Assembly (NCBI GenBank): GCA_013215445.1 | Contig: JABSRA010000021.1 | Span: 1 to 59,139 of the forward strand | Source of the DNA: Oceanospirillaceae bacterium | Lineage (GTDB): Bacteria > Pseudomonadota > Gammaproteobacteria > Pseudomonadales > Balneatricaceae | Length of the DNA: 59,139 nt | Direction of reading: 5' to 3' | In this document: in pieces, positions 37,936 through 47,845 of the stretch | Layout of the letters: each line of letters starts with the position of its first letter | Numbering within the stretch: the first letter of the stretch is position 1 | Position numbers and translations under genes: made by a program | The notes under the pieces: model-generated | What the model was told of the DNA's origin: nothing | The model's database searches: none | The model's input: the letters and a program-made list of their open reading frames with translations, nothing else

Positions 37936-39813
37936 ATGAACAATTATTCGATCAGAGCAAAACTGTATTGCTTGGCAGGCTTAGTCGCCGCCTTTTTAGT
38001 GATATTAACCTTCATCGCCATTAACGCCATTAATCAGATCAGTTTACTCAATCAAACCAAACAACTGGTGCAAGAGAGCGAGGTGTTAATGCTGACATTA
38101 CGCCGTAATGAAAAAGACTTTCTCGCCAGATTGGATACCAAGTACCTTGATAAATTTATTGTCAACTCCCAGACTCTGCAGCAAACCATTAGCCGTTTAA
38201 ATACTGCTATTGCAGAATCATCGCTGGTTAGAGAAGATCCATTAGTCCCATTAACTGCCTTGTTAGACGATTATTTCGCCTCTTTTAAGACCATAGTCCA
38301 GATTAACCAGCAGATAGGCCTCTCTCCTAAACAGGGCTTACGCGGAGATTTGAGAAACGCTGTACACGATGCAGAATCGCTATTGCATGAACACAACTTA
38401 ATCGAATTAACCGCCAGCATGCTGTTATTACGCCGCAATGAGAAAGACTTTATTATGCGTAAACAGCCGAAATATATGGTTAAATTTATTGATAATTTCG
38501 AAAGATTCTCACGGCAGTTAAGCCTCTCCTCGCTGAGTAACGAACGACAGCAGCCATTGCAATTAAAGATGAGCAGCTATAAAGAGGGTTTTTTAACCCT
38601 GCATGAAAACTATCTACAATTAGGTCTGACACACGACCAGGGTCTACAGGGAGAGATGCGTAATGCGGTACACGAAACTGAGCAAATATTCAGCCAATTA
38701 AACCAAAAGATAACCGAGCAAGTCGCTAGTGAAATCAGCTTCATCAAAACCAAGCTACTCTATACCAGCGCTGGATTTATTCTTTTAACCATCTTAATGG
38801 TATTATTTACTGCTTTGAGCATTCTCAAACGACTCAAATTTTTGAAAGATCACCTCGGGGAAGTAGCACTTTCATCGGGTGATTTGTCGGCAAAATTAGA
38901 CATCGGCGGCAGCGACGAACTAACTGAAATAAGTTTATTATTTAATCAGTTTGTCAGTAATTTAAAGCACTCTTTCTCGGCCATCCCCGCCTATTCTGCA
39001 AGCCTGCAACAGGCCTCAATTACCAATACTAAAGTTTCACAGCAAACTTATCAGTTGGCCATGCATCAGCAGAGCGAATCAGACTTACTAGAGCAAGCGG
39101 CGAATAGCATGTTAATTGCCAGTAATGAGATCAACGAAAGCACGCAGAGGGCCGCTAACAATGCCAGAGAGGCGAGCGAATTTGTTAGCCTGGGAATGAC
39201 ATCTATTAACCAAGTGGGCTCATCCATCAATAGTTTAACCGACAAGCTGCAATCTTCTGCCCAGGTAATCAGCGAATTAGAAAATAATAGCCGCGACATC
39301 GGCTCAGTCTTAGATGTGATCAGTACTATTGCGGAGCAGACCAACTTGCTGGCATTAAATGCAGCCATAGAAGCGGCCCGTGCCGGTGAAAATGGCCGAG
39401 GTTTTGCTGTGGTCGCCGACGAAGTGCGCAATTTAGCCAAACAAACCAAAGAGTCTACCGTTGAGATTAAAACCCTGATTGATAAATTCCAAGAAAATGT
39501 AGAGAATACCATCAAGGTGATGGGCGAGGGTTCCGAGGGGGCATTGTCCGTCTCAGAGACTGCCGGTGATGCGATTAAAAACTTAGAAAAAATTAGCCAG
39601 TCGGTGGCGCAAATTTTCGATATTAACCAGCATATTGCCACTGCTTCAGAACAGCAGCAAAAGCTTTCATCTGAAATTAATAAAAGCATTACCAATATCA
39701 ACTCTGCAGCAAAAGATTCTGCCTCACAATCTAAGGAAAACAGTCAATCAAGTGAGTATATATCGTCAGTTGCTGCACAATTACAAGAGTCTGTCGCCTT
39801 CTACAAATTTTAG
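37936..39813 (+). CDS. Methyl-accepting chemotaxis protein with HBM-type sensor
   Basis: From the ATG at 37936 (with GGA upstream; a TTG at 37921 is the alternative) this receptor has 625 residues. Order: TM1 (about 12-32), a helical periplasmic domain, TM2 (about 275-298), HAMP (about 299-345) and a cytoplasmic coiled coil. The signalling tip near 450 reads [20 protein letters not shown] followed by [18 protein letters not shown]. The sensor contains a duplicated motif: LRRNEKDF at about 55-62 and 165-172, each followed by a G(L)xGxxRNAVH element. This matches the helical bimodular (HBM) domain of McpS, which binds TCA intermediates in Pseudomonas putida. The ligand here is unknown. No other chemotaxis gene is nearby. 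Confidence 0.94.
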   Translation: MNNYSIRAKLYCLAGLVAAFLVILTFIAINAINQISLLNQTKQLVQESEVLMLTLRRNEKDFLARLDTKYLDKFIVNSQTLQQTISRLNTAIAESSLVREDPLVPLTALLDDYFASFKTIVQINQQIGLSPKQGLRGDLRNAVHDAESLLHEHNLIELTASMLLLRRNEKDFIMRKQPKYMVKFIDNFERFSRQLSLSSLSNERQQPLQLKMSSYKEGFLTLHENYLQLGLTHDQGLQGEMRNAVHETEQIFSQLNQKITEQVASEISFIKTKLLYTSAGFILLTILMVLFTALSILKRLKFLKDHLGEVALSSGDLSAKLDIGGSDELTEISLLFNQFVSNLKHSFSAIPAYSASLQQASITNTKVSQQTYQLAMHQQSESDLLEQAANSMLIASNEINESTQRAANNAREASEFVSLGMTSINQVGSSINSLTDKLQSSAQVISELENNSRDIGSVLDVISTIAEQTNLLALNAAIEAARAGENGRGFAVVADEVRNLAKQTKESTVEIKTLIDKFQENVENTIKVMGEGSEGALSVSETAGDAIKNLEKISQSVAQIFDINQHIATASEQQQKLSSEINKSITNINSAAKDSASQSKENSQSSEYISSVAAQLQESVAFYKF

Positions 39814-39958
39814 CCATCGTAAAATCTTCGACGTAGGCCAGTACTAAGAATTTTTCCCTTAGATAATAGCTAGCACGGCCTTTGCAGATTTGTGTCAACT
39901 TCCATGAAACCTAGAGGCCTCACTCAGAGGCCTCATTTAAGCACTGATTTAGCACCAC

Positions 39959-40408
39959 TTAGTCCGAACTCAACTGATAAGTCAGCCACGGCGTTTTATC
40001 TGCCAATCGATCATAAACCGCCCGCGCTCTATAGTTATTCTCCGCGGTTATCCAGCGGGTAAAAGGCCAGCCGTTGGTTTTTGCCTCTTGTTTTAATCTG
40101 GCAAACAGCAAGTCTGCGACACCGCCGCCTCGACAGTTTGGCTCGACAAACAAGTCATCTAAAAATCCAACCTGCGCACCACGCAGTGGCGAGTGCATTT
40201 CACGGTAGTGCATCAAGCCTACTGCCACGCCTGTTTCGTCTTTGGCAACCAACGAAAAAAAACGTTGCTCTGGATCAAATATCCACTGCCACACCTGATC
40301 TAATATCTGCCTATTCATCGGTACTTTATAAAATTCCGCGTAAGCGTTATATAACTTTTCCCATTGCTCTCTATCGTCTTGATGCAACGCTGTTACTTGT
40401 ACTGCCAT
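39959..40408 (-). CDS. GNAT family N-acetyltransferase
   Basis: The 149-residue protein has the GNAT fold. The acetyl-CoA binding motif A lies in FLDDLFVEPNCRGGGVADLL (about 83-102), with the Q/RxxGxG/A element as RGGGVA. The C-terminal ENNYRARAVYDRLA is typical motif B. The substrate is unknown; such proteins acetylate amines on small molecules or proteins. It is downstream of a second GNAT gene on the same strand, separated by an 8-bp tandem repeat array. Confidence 0.92.
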   Translation of the reverse strand: MAVQVTALHQDDREQWEKLYNAYAEFYKVPMNRQILDQVWQWIFDPEQRFFSLVAKDETGVAVGLMHYREMHSPLRGAQVGFLDDLFVEPNCRGGGVADLLFARLKQEAKTNGWPFTRWITAENNYRARAVYDRLADKTPWLTYQLSSD

Positions 40409-40424
40409 TTAATACTCCCAATAT

Positions 40425-40480
40425 AACTTTTTAACTTTTTAACTTTCTAACTTGCTAACTTGCTAACTTGCTAACTATTT
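40425..40480. repeat. Tandem array of an 8-bp repeat
   Basis: Seven contiguous units of 8 bp: AACTTTTT twice, AACTTTCT once, AACTTGCT three times and a final diverged AACTATTT. The array fills most of the 46-bp gap between the two GNAT genes and runs into the last codons and stop of the upstream one. Unit changes progress along the array, as expected from slippage. Because 8 is not a multiple of 3, copy-number change shifts the frame. Confidence 0.85.
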
Positions 40481-41168
40481 CTGACAGAGACTGCCTCTGC
40501 TGTCCCTTTTGATCAAAGTTATCCACCGCTAGCCAGCGCTCAAACGCATTTTTCTGCCTCGGCCACTCGCTATCTAATATAGAGAACCAAGCGGTGTCTC
40601 GGTTGCGCGCTTTGTAGACCAGCATTTGACGAAATATTCCCTCAAAGCTGAATCCCAAACGCAGCGCCGCTTTTTTGGAAGGGGCGTTTAAATTGTCGCA
40701 CTTCCACTCGTAGCGGCGATATCCCCAGTCGAAGATCTGCTTCATCAATAAGTACATCGCCTCTGTCGCCAAGGGCGTTCTTTGCAATGCAGTCGAAAAA
40801 TGAATATGCCCCACTTCTATCACTCCATTGTCTGGGTCTATCCTCATCAGCGATGCTATGCCGATTGCCAACTGCGTATCCTTATCAATAATCACGTAAA
40901 ACAACGGGTCACTGTCCCTACAATTGATTCGCAGTCTGCTGGAAAACTCTGCAAAATCTGGTGGCGGCTCCGCCAGTAAATAAGTCCAATTTTGACCGGT
41001 CTCATCCAGGCTAAAAGCCGCAAACAGCGCAGCGGCATGCTCTGCGATATTCAAGGGCGCAACCTCGCAATAACGACCGCTAAGAATGGCCGCTATTGGT
41101 CTAGTGGCCCCCTGCCAAGCGGCTAATTGCTGACCTATTGGCTGAACCTGAGTCTCTGTAGTTTCCAT
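40455..41168 (-). CDS. GNAT family acetyltransferase (RimJ/RimL type)
   Basis: From the ATG at 41168 (a TTG at 41180 is less likely) the protein has 237 residues. It resembles the RimJ/RimL branch of GNAT enzymes: VEVGHIHFSTALQRTPLATE near residue 138 contains the acetyl-CoA loop, and YRRYEWKCDNLNAPSKKAAL then RLGFSFEGIFRQM is the typical RimJ/L signature. Substrates in this branch are protein N-termini or small amines. The last six codons lie inside the 8-bp tandem repeat. It is divergent from a MocR-type regulator gene, which may control it. Confidence 0.92.
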   Translation of the reverse strand: METTETQVQPIGQQLAAWQGATRPIAAILSGRYCEVAPLNIAEHAAALFAAFSLDETGQNWTYLLAEPPPDFAEFSSRLRINCRDSDPLFYVIIDKDTQLAIGIASLMRIDPDNGVIEVGHIHFSTALQRTPLATEAMYLLMKQIFDWGYRRYEWKCDNLNAPSKKAALRLGFSFEGIFRQMLVYKARNRDTAWFSILDSEWPRQKNAFERWLAVDNFDQKGQQRQSLSEIVSKLAS

Positions 41169-41263
41169 TTTCCATCCCAAATAGCTTGCTAAGTATTTGA
41201 CATTTTAAGTAATGATTGGTATTTAATAAATAACCACTTTTTTATATTTATAAGATACCAGTT

Positions 41264-42697
41264 ATGAGCTTAGAAGATGACTTAGCCACCTTGAACATCA
41301 ATGTCGACGTGAGAAATCCACAACCTTTATACCTGCAACTAGCCGCACACATTCGTCAACTGATTTCCACACAGCGATTAATAGCCGGCAATCAGCTACC
41401 GTCCAGCAGAAAACTGGCGAAACTGTTAAGTATCTCGCGTACCTCGACACTCAACGCTTACGATCAATTAATTGCCGAGGGCATATTAATTACCCGCCCC
41501 AGTGCCGGAATTTTTGTCTCCCAATTAAAAACCAAAAAATCCGCCACTATCGAGCAAGCACCCAGCAGCCAACGCCCCCTACCTACTGAGCAGATACCGA
41601 GTGGTTTTTTTGAATCTGGGCCCGACATTGAGCAATTCCCAGCGGCTGAGTGGGCGCGTAGTCTCGCTAGAGTGTGGCGTCACCCCGATAGCAATTTGCT
41701 GCGCCACGTCCCTCAGGGAGGCTATTGGCCGCTGCGTGAGACAGTTTCACGTTACCTAAAAGCGGTGCGCAATCTAGAGTGTGAGCCAGAGCAAGTGATC
41801 ATCACCGCGGGTAGTCGAGATTCTATGACGCTGATTGCAGAAGCTCTGTCACTATCGGGAAAGGAGGTCGCATTAGAAAACCCCTGCTATCCACTGTTGA
41901 AACATAGTTTAAAGACACTGGGGGCACAATTAAGTCATATTGATGTCGATAAGCAGGGTATGCAAGTTCCCGCTGCGCCCATGAGTTTAGCGTGGATGAG
42001 TGCAGCGCGACAATATCCACTGGGATTGCCTATGTCTACCGAACGGCGTTTAGCCTGGCTAGAGTACAGCCAGCAGCACAACTGCTGGCTGGTCGAGGAT
42101 GATTACGATGCAGAATTTCAATACCATAAACCACCACTAGCCCCCCTGTTTAGTATGGCCAAACAGCAATACCCAGACGATCGACAAACGGTCATTTTTG
42201 TCGGCAGTTTTTCCAAGTTGATGTTTAGAACCTTGCGTATCGGCTACCTGATTGTACCACCAGCACTGATCTCATCCTTTTTACAGGCACAATCTAGCCT
42301 CGGTAATTTAGCCAATATCCCCATCCAACCGGCACTGGCAGATTTCATTAGTCATCGACGTTTTGCCAGTCATCTGCGCCGCATGCGTCGCTGCTATCAG
42401 CAGAGACGGGACTTCTTACACGCCTTATTAAGCCAACAACTCGGCGATCAATTAGAGGTCGAACTCCCTGAATCGGGTATGCACTTACTGGCTCATATTA
42501 AAAATCATTCTTTTGACTGGGATGATAGATACATTGAGCAACGACTGGCCAGCCAAGGTATTTATGCCCCCGCCCTCTCCGCTCATTATGCCAACAATCC
42601 ACAGCAGGGATTGTTATTGGGCTTTAGCGGGGCAGCAGAGGAGTTACTTAGTCAAGGCGTCACCCAGCTGAAAACCGTCATGGAGCGAGCAAAGTAG
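41264..42697 (+). CDS. MocR-type regulator (GntR wHTH fused to aminotransferase)
   Basis: The 477-residue protein is a fusion. The GntR-type winged helix (about 18-85) includes LPSSRKLAKLLSISRTSTLN and AYDQLIAEGILITRPSAGIF. The rest is a class-I aminotransferase-like domain, with VEDDYDAEFQ (Asp280) and VGSFSKLMFRTLRIGY with the PLP Lys318. MocR proteins sense PLP or an amino acid bound to it and regulate neighbours; PdxR is the best-known member. It is divergent from the RimJ-like GNAT gene, 95 bp apart, a likely target. Confidence 0.93.
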   Translation: MSLEDDLATLNINVDVRNPQPLYLQLAAHIRQLISTQRLIAGNQLPSSRKLAKLLSISRTSTLNAYDQLIAEGILITRPSAGIFVSQLKTKKSATIEQAPSSQRPLPTEQIPSGFFESGPDIEQFPAAEWARSLARVWRHPDSNLLRHVPQGGYWPLRETVSRYLKAVRNLECEPEQVIITAGSRDSMTLIAEALSLSGKEVALENPCYPLLKHSLKTLGAQLSHIDVDKQGMQVPAAPMSLAWMSAARQYPLGLPMSTERRLAWLEYSQQHNCWLVEDDYDAEFQYHKPPLAPLFSMAKQQYPDDRQTVIFVGSFSKLMFRTLRIGYLIVPPALISSFLQAQSSLGNLANIPIQPALADFISHRRFASHLRRMRRCYQQRRDFLHALLSQQLGDQLEVELPESGMHLLAHIKNHSFDWDDRYIEQRLASQGIYAPALSAHYANNPQQGLLLGFSGAAEELLSQGVTQLKTVMERAK

Positions 42698-42965
42698 CGA
42701 ATAGACCCTAAGCTACCCCGGGGATTTTAAAACAGCGGTACCTCTAGCCAGAAACAACTCGCTAAAGGGCTAAGTTAAACATTGCGTGAGCCTCATGACT
42801 GGGCCAAAAGAGATGATAACTAGGTTCGAGATTAAGCGTTAGAAAAAGATTCATAGCCAAGCAGCGGCAGCACTGTGACTCCGCTGATTGCCGTTTCCCC
42901 TACCTTCGGGTGATGTTTACTCAGACATCTTGATTCAGCCATGCCTCGTTTAACCGACGGTGCCT

Positions 42966-45900
42966 TTATTTAAGCTGCGTCCAAGATATACGTCCGGTAC
43001 GCGCTGAATTTGACTCAATAGTTATTTTTTCAATACCGGTATCATCACCATCACTGCCCGTTCCACCCACATAGAGCTTATTGCCAACAGTGCTGGGGGT
43101 ATTTGCCATGCCCAAATTAGACCGCCTGCCACTCGCCGCTACCGCGACATCCGAGCCATCGATGACACCATCACCATTGTCGTCGTATTTGATCTTATCT
43201 TCAGCATCAATAGTGCCATTTCCGGTGAAATCAAAGGAGTGGGTACTAGATCTAGCCCCAGATTGCGCATCTAGCAACATAAATATGCTAGAACCACCAT
43301 CGCTACAGGCTGCAGTATCAGGAATAATAGTCGTGAACAATACCGTTCCATTGGCCACTATAGAATCGGCAACCACCCGTTCCCCCCGATCGCGACTATC
43401 ATCAAAATCTAAATACCAACCTTGCTTAGTACTGTCGATATAATTAGTAGTGAGTCGAAAGCCTGCTTTAAAAGTGACCAAACTATCTGCCTGTACTGTC
43501 GAGGAGGTGATGATACTTTGCGCCAGTAACTCACTGCGCGCTGTCACTGCTACATCGAGATCTTTGATCGCATAAAAGCTATTAACATTGGTTCCGACAC
43601 TGCGGTCACTTGCTGAAAAATATTTACCGGTGCCAAAGAGCACCAGCTTACCGCCACCACTGGCCTTTATCACTTCAGGTTTTGCGGTAATAGGCTGAAT
43701 GTTAGCACTGGTACAACTCTCACTACTACAAGCGGTGAAAAGAGGCTGATCAACACCCTCATTTTGCAATGCTACGCCCCAATTACTCACGGACGAACTG
43801 GACACATCAAACTTCCATAAATTCCCGTATAAATCTCCAGCGTAAATAGTATCGGCTATTTTATCGGCATTGCTATCGATAACAATAGGCGTAGAGAGGC
43901 CGTTAGATAAGGTGCTGTTGCCTTGAGTCCCTGCGGCTATCTTTTTTATCAGCGCACCCGTGCGTAAATCTACAATATACAGAACCGCTTTGTGATTGGC
44001 GCTTTGATAGCCATTGCCAAAAACAGCCACCCATTTGCCGTTAGCCATTTTAACAATGCTGGCCCGACTAAAAGTAAAACCTAAATCAGCCATGCCGGTA
44101 TCGGTATTATCTTTATCCCAAAGTACATCTGCACTGCTAAAATTCATGGGATCTGAAATATCCAGCGCAAAGATTCCCTTGCCACCGGCCGCTAACGTTC
44201 CCACCAACACACTACCCCATCTAGATGAGGTACCTTCATAATTTAGGTAGGCATCAGAGTAGGTAGGCGAGCCATCTACATAAAATTGGTGCTGGTAATT
44301 AGTCGAGGTCAACTTGGCTAGATTGCTGTAGAGCGCTTTGGGAATATAGCTAAATACCTCCTCACCTTCACAATCTGAAATAGTGATGTCGCAGTATTCG
44401 CTAGTATCTCCACTGCCCAAAAAGCCATGTAACATGCCGTCGTTCGCCCCGACATACAACATCTGCTGGCGATCATTCTTGTCCCAGCTTTCACTGCTAC
44501 CCAGTAAGTATTCTGAATAATCGCTCATGCTGGAGTAATTGAAATTTTCTCGCCCAGCGTAGAGTGGATTGGCATTAATAATATCCCCTAATAATGATGC
44601 TCGCTGTCGAAAGGTAGTCCCTTCAGCACTGCGATCTCCTCGCAAATAAGCGACTTGGGCAGCACTTAACTGTCCCTGTTGTACAGCACCGAGATTTCCA
44701 TGCTGAAACACTACCGGGAGCTGTGTCTGGGTATTAAAACTAAATATTTTACGATTGGCGGCGACGGGAATGAGTTCAGCCGCATCCCAGAGCACCTCAC
44801 CGACGACTCCGGTACTGTTAGCCAGTGGATAGCTTAGCAAGTGACCACCCCAATTATCACTTTCAAAGCGCGCCTGGTATATTTTGGCATTACTGCGCAA
44901 GCTAGTACTATTGCTCGCGATGGCTGCCGATGTTGGTCTGCGCGACGCTATACTATCAAACACTTGATTCAGCGAATCCTGTAATGCCGCAGGATTGGTG
45001 GCTTTAAAATAGCCATCGGGCACTCCATCAGGTGCGCCTTCAGGCAATACATCCCATTCAGTTTCAAGGTCGGGCACTGGGAAGGCACTCTCATTTAGCT
45101 CAGTGAAATTGCCGTATTTAGACATATACCAGAGCGGATTTTTCAATTGTTTAGCGCTAGAGGTTCCAGGGGAAAAGACTTTCGTTTTCACATACTGAGA
45201 GGGAGGGCTTTGCATATAGTCAATATTACCACTCGCACTCAGCTCATAAAAGGCACCGTCGGTTGAGGTACCTGTGACAATATAGCCGAAATTTAAGGTA
45301 TGACCGGCGCCAATTTGTCGCAAATCTATAGTGACACGAAGCTTCCCAGTGCCTGGATTAACATCGCATTTCTCCGCGACACAAAATGCAATACGGACGA
45401 TGCCATCCACGTCAAAATCATTGCCCCAGCTGGAGTCTTCCCAAACAACATCAAAAGCTCCTTTAGTTCCATCGCTATTGAGCTCTTTTATTTGCAGATC
45501 CAAAATACTACAATCGCGCCAATCTGTAGAACTATTGTTTCGCGCACGACAGGCAGGCAGTAAAGAGACGATTTTACTACCGACCGGAATTTCAAATTTA
45601 GGTAAACTCTCAGCCAGAGAAATACCGTAAGTGGTCAATGTTTGCATGCCCTCTCTATCACTGCGCAAATCATTGGTACGGGCATAATATGCCATCCCAG
45701 CCAGATGGTAACCCCCTTCGAGAGTCGGCATTTCAGGACAAATCCCCTGAGCATCATCGAGATTGTTTAACTGTTTAGAGGTACAGCGCTTATTGTCATT
45801 ATTGCTACCACTGCCGATCAAATATTGACCTAAGATACCTTCAGCGGTGCCCACTTTATTGACCCAGGTACTGGTATTTAAGTCGATATCATTACTCAGC

Positions 45901-47291
45901 TGATCGGTATCAAATGAATTTAAACCTGTAGAGATGGTAATCACCGACAAATCAGCACACCATTGCTCACTGCTGATAGGATCCTGCCAGCTTTGACTGA
46001 AAAGACCCGGGATATAGTTACTATCATTGGCATTAAAAGCGGCGGTAGGCGATGATTTTCCCGAAAAATAGCGCAGTGTCTCTAGATAAATTTCGCTCAA
46101 TGGATTACCCCAATCAACACATTGACCGTTTGCAATCGTCAATTTCCCCGGGCTATCACAACTGTATTTATGCTTTGAACTACTTTGTTTCCAACCGGCG
46201 ATGCGCAGTGCATCTAAACTTTGGATAATGCCTCTAGCATATAAGTGCCGGTCGCTGAGTGAGCTATTTAAATAATTAAAGATACCCGTTTCAGCACTGT
46301 ATTCATCATCATAATTATTATTACCTAACATCGGCACAATGTTTTTTCGCAACACCCCGCCTGATTTGTTTTTGGCATAACTACCCGTTATCAAGCCAAA
46401 ATCAATCGCCTTAGAATTATTACCGCTGTTTTCTTGTAAAATTCCAGTGGGTTTTGCATTGCCATCTGGATAGGTAAGACAATCCGAATTGGCAATATAG
46501 GATTTACAAACTTGAACTCTGACCACTGGATCTGGGTATATCAAGCGCTTATTATAGGAGGGGCGAGTCCCGCTACCCCAGGCACATTGGTGTATTTCTG
46601 AGGCGGCCCAGCTCGGATATTTACCTCTGGCAATCCTCATTAAAGGCGGGGAAGTTGCGGTTGATATTTTTCCCGATAAACTCTGATTAGGATCCGTATC
46701 AAAGGTGACATTACAGATACTTATATTGAATCGAGCATAGGGGGTAAACTCTTGCATTTGTGCCTGGGTGCTAGTACTAAATACTTTGGCGAAAGCATGT
46801 GAATCATTTGGCAAATAGGCTCGTTCTAACACGGTTTTGGTCGTCGAGTCGGTAGACCTCAAGCCACCGTAGAGCACTTTTCGGATGACATCCATACGCG
46901 TCATCGTCGCCCAATTTAAAAAATTTCCACTCCAGTTATCAGTGTTAGAACAACTGTGCGAGTTGTCCCCGGTAGCGAGTCCCTGACTTTTATATCGCCG
47001 GACGTCAGCCTTGTAGAGATAACATTGGTTCGACTCGAAATAGCCATAATAGTCAATGGTATCTAAATAGGTGGTTTCCGGTAAGCCATCTTCATCTAAA
47101 TCGGTATAATCTGTGTACGCTTTGATGAAAAGTTGATGATCGTTAGACATACTCAACATCACTTTAGGCTGAGCTTTAACCACCAAAAACAGCGGGTCTT
47201 GGGAGATGCTATCGGCCGCTGGCACTGTCCCGCTCGCTGACAGCAGCAACATTATTAATACCGAAAATTTACGGTAACTTGTTAATTTCAT
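42966..47291 (-). CDS. pilY1: Type IV pilus tip/biogenesis protein PilY1
   Basis: PilY1 is a large pilus-tip-associated adhesin and biogenesis factor. The 1441 residues start with a signal peptide (SVLIMLLLSASGTVPAA, about 10-26). The N-terminal half contains DLDEDGLPETTYLDTIDYYG and many Cys residues. The C-terminal half is the beta-propeller. Its calcium loop is DSNADKIAD at 1139-1147, followed by TIYAGDLYGNLWKFD, and an RGD tripeptide lies at 884-886. A second Asp-rich pair, DFTGNGTIDAED and DDNGDGVIDGSD, lies near the C-terminus, as dockerin-like loops. It is the last gene of the minor-pilin operon; the usual downstream gene pilE is absent. Confidence 0.95.
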   Translation of the reverse strand: MKLTSYRKFSVLIMLLLSASGTVPAADSISQDPLFLVVKAQPKVMLSMSNDHQLFIKAYTDYTDLDEDGLPETTYLDTIDYYGYFESNQCYLYKADVRRYKSQGLATGDNSHSCSNTDNWSGNFLNWATMTRMDVIRKVLYGGLRSTDSTTKTVLERAYLPNDSHAFAKVFSTSTQAQMQEFTPYARFNISICNVTFDTDPNQSLSGKISTATSPPLMRIARGKYPSWAASEIHQCAWGSGTRPSYNKRLIYPDPVVRVQVCKSYIANSDCLTYPDGNAKPTGILQENSGNNSKAIDFGLITGSYAKNKSGGVLRKNIVPMLGNNNYDDEYSAETGIFNYLNSSLSDRHLYARGIIQSLDALRIAGWKQSSSKHKYSCDSPGKLTIANGQCVDWGNPLSEIYLETLRYFSGKSSPTAAFNANDSNYIPGLFSQSWQDPISSEQWCADLSVITISTGLNSFDTDQLSNDIDLNTSTWVNKVGTAEGILGQYLIGSGSNNDNKRCTSKQLNNLDDAQGICPEMPTLEGGYHLAGMAYYARTNDLRSDREGMQTLTTYGISLAESLPKFEIPVGSKIVSLLPACRARNNSSTDWRDCSILDLQIKELNSDGTKGAFDVVWEDSSWGNDFDVDGIVRIAFCVAEKCDVNPGTGKLRVTIDLRQIGAGHTLNFGYIVTGTSTDGAFYELSASGNIDYMQSPPSQYVKTKVFSPGTSSAKQLKNPLWYMSKYGNFTELNESAFPVPDLETEWDVLPEGAPDGVPDGYFKATNPAALQDSLNQVFDSIASRRPTSAAIASNSTSLRSNAKIYQARFESDNWGGHLLSYPLANSTGVVGEVLWDAAELIPVAANRKIFSFNTQTQLPVVFQHGNLGAVQQGQLSAAQVAYLRGDRSAEGTTFRQRASLLGDIINANPLYAGRENFNYSSMSDYSEYLLGSSESWDKNDRQQMLYVGANDGMLHGFLGSGDTSEYCDITISDCEGEEVFSYIPKALYSNLAKLTSTNYQHQFYVDGSPTYSDAYLNYEGTSSRWGSVLVGTLAAGGKGIFALDISDPMNFSSADVLWDKDNTDTGMADLGFTFSRASIVKMANGKWVAVFGNGYQSANHKAVLYIVDLRTGALIKKIAAGTQGNSTLSNGLSTPIVIDSNADKIADTIYAGDLYGNLWKFDVSSSSVSNWGVALQNEGVDQPLFTACSSESCTSANIQPITAKPEVIKASGGGKLVLFGTGKYFSASDRSVGTNVNSFYAIKDLDVAVTARSELLAQSIITSSTVQADSLVTFKAGFRLTTNYIDSTKQGWYLDFDDSRDRGERVVADSIVANGTVLFTTIIPDTAACSDGGSSIFMLLDAQSGARSSTHSFDFTGNGTIDAEDKIKYDDNGDGVIDGSDVAVAASGRRSNLGMANTPSTVGNKLYVGGTGSDGDDTGIEKITIESNSARTGRISWTQLK

Positions 47292-47317
47292 AGCACAATC
47301 CCTTTCGCTTTTTGACG

Positions 47318-47845
47318 TTAGCGTCTATATACGCTCTGCAAAATCACCAGGGCTGTCGGACTCTGCCCTCTGGCTCTCGCGGTGATACGATAATACTGAA
47401 AATCGTCTACAGCTTTAGTGAGATCAAGAGAATCACTATCGCCACCGAGTTCATAGGTTTCAATAAAATAACTGGGCCGCTCACTCAACTCTTGAAAACC
47501 ACTGGAGTGAAGAACCACCTTGGTCGGGTCTTGCCAGTCCACTGCACTCATATCTTCCCAGCGGACCGATCCATTAGTGGTTTTTTGATACAGTCCGTTG
47601 GTGCCATTAAAAGAATCTAACACACTACTTTCCAGGTACTCTTGAGCAGCTAACAAGGCTGCTTCAGCCCCCTGAAACGCCATTTGCTTGTTGCGCATAT
47701 TACCGGCCATTTTCTCTTGCTGAATTGAGGTTTCCATGCCGGCAAAACCCATAAGAGTAATCACCAAAATAAATATCAGGCTAGTGATCAACACAACTCC
47801 GCGCTGCTGTGACTTAGCTATCACTAGCCCAAGCGCTTTATTCAT
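47318..47845 (-). CDS. pilX: Minor pilin PilX
   Basis: The 175-residue protein starts with a prepilin-like leader ending at QQRG, followed by VVLITSLIFILVITLMGFAG, a hydrophobic helix without the usual Glu5, as is common in PilX. The typical PilX stretch METSIQQEKMAGNMRNKQMA follows, then AFQGAEAALLAAQEYLE. It lies between pilW (4-bp overlap, ATGA) and pilY1 (26-bp gap). PilX and the other minor pilins prime pilus assembly and carry PilY1 to the tip. Confidence 0.93.
   Translation of the reverse strand: MNKALGLVIAKSQQRGVVLITSLIFILVITLMGFAGMETSIQQEKMAGNMRNKQMAFQGAEAALLAAQEYLESSVLDSFNGTNGLYQKTTNGSVRWEDMSAVDWQDPTKVVLHSSGFQELSERPSYFIETYELGGDSDSLDLTKAVDDFQYYRITARARGQSPTALVILQSVYRR

Noticed and set aside
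42714..42723. CCCCGGGG palindrome near 42717 as a terminator of the MocR gene
   Set aside because: Self-complementary without a loop, and only a short T stretch follows; too weak to call.
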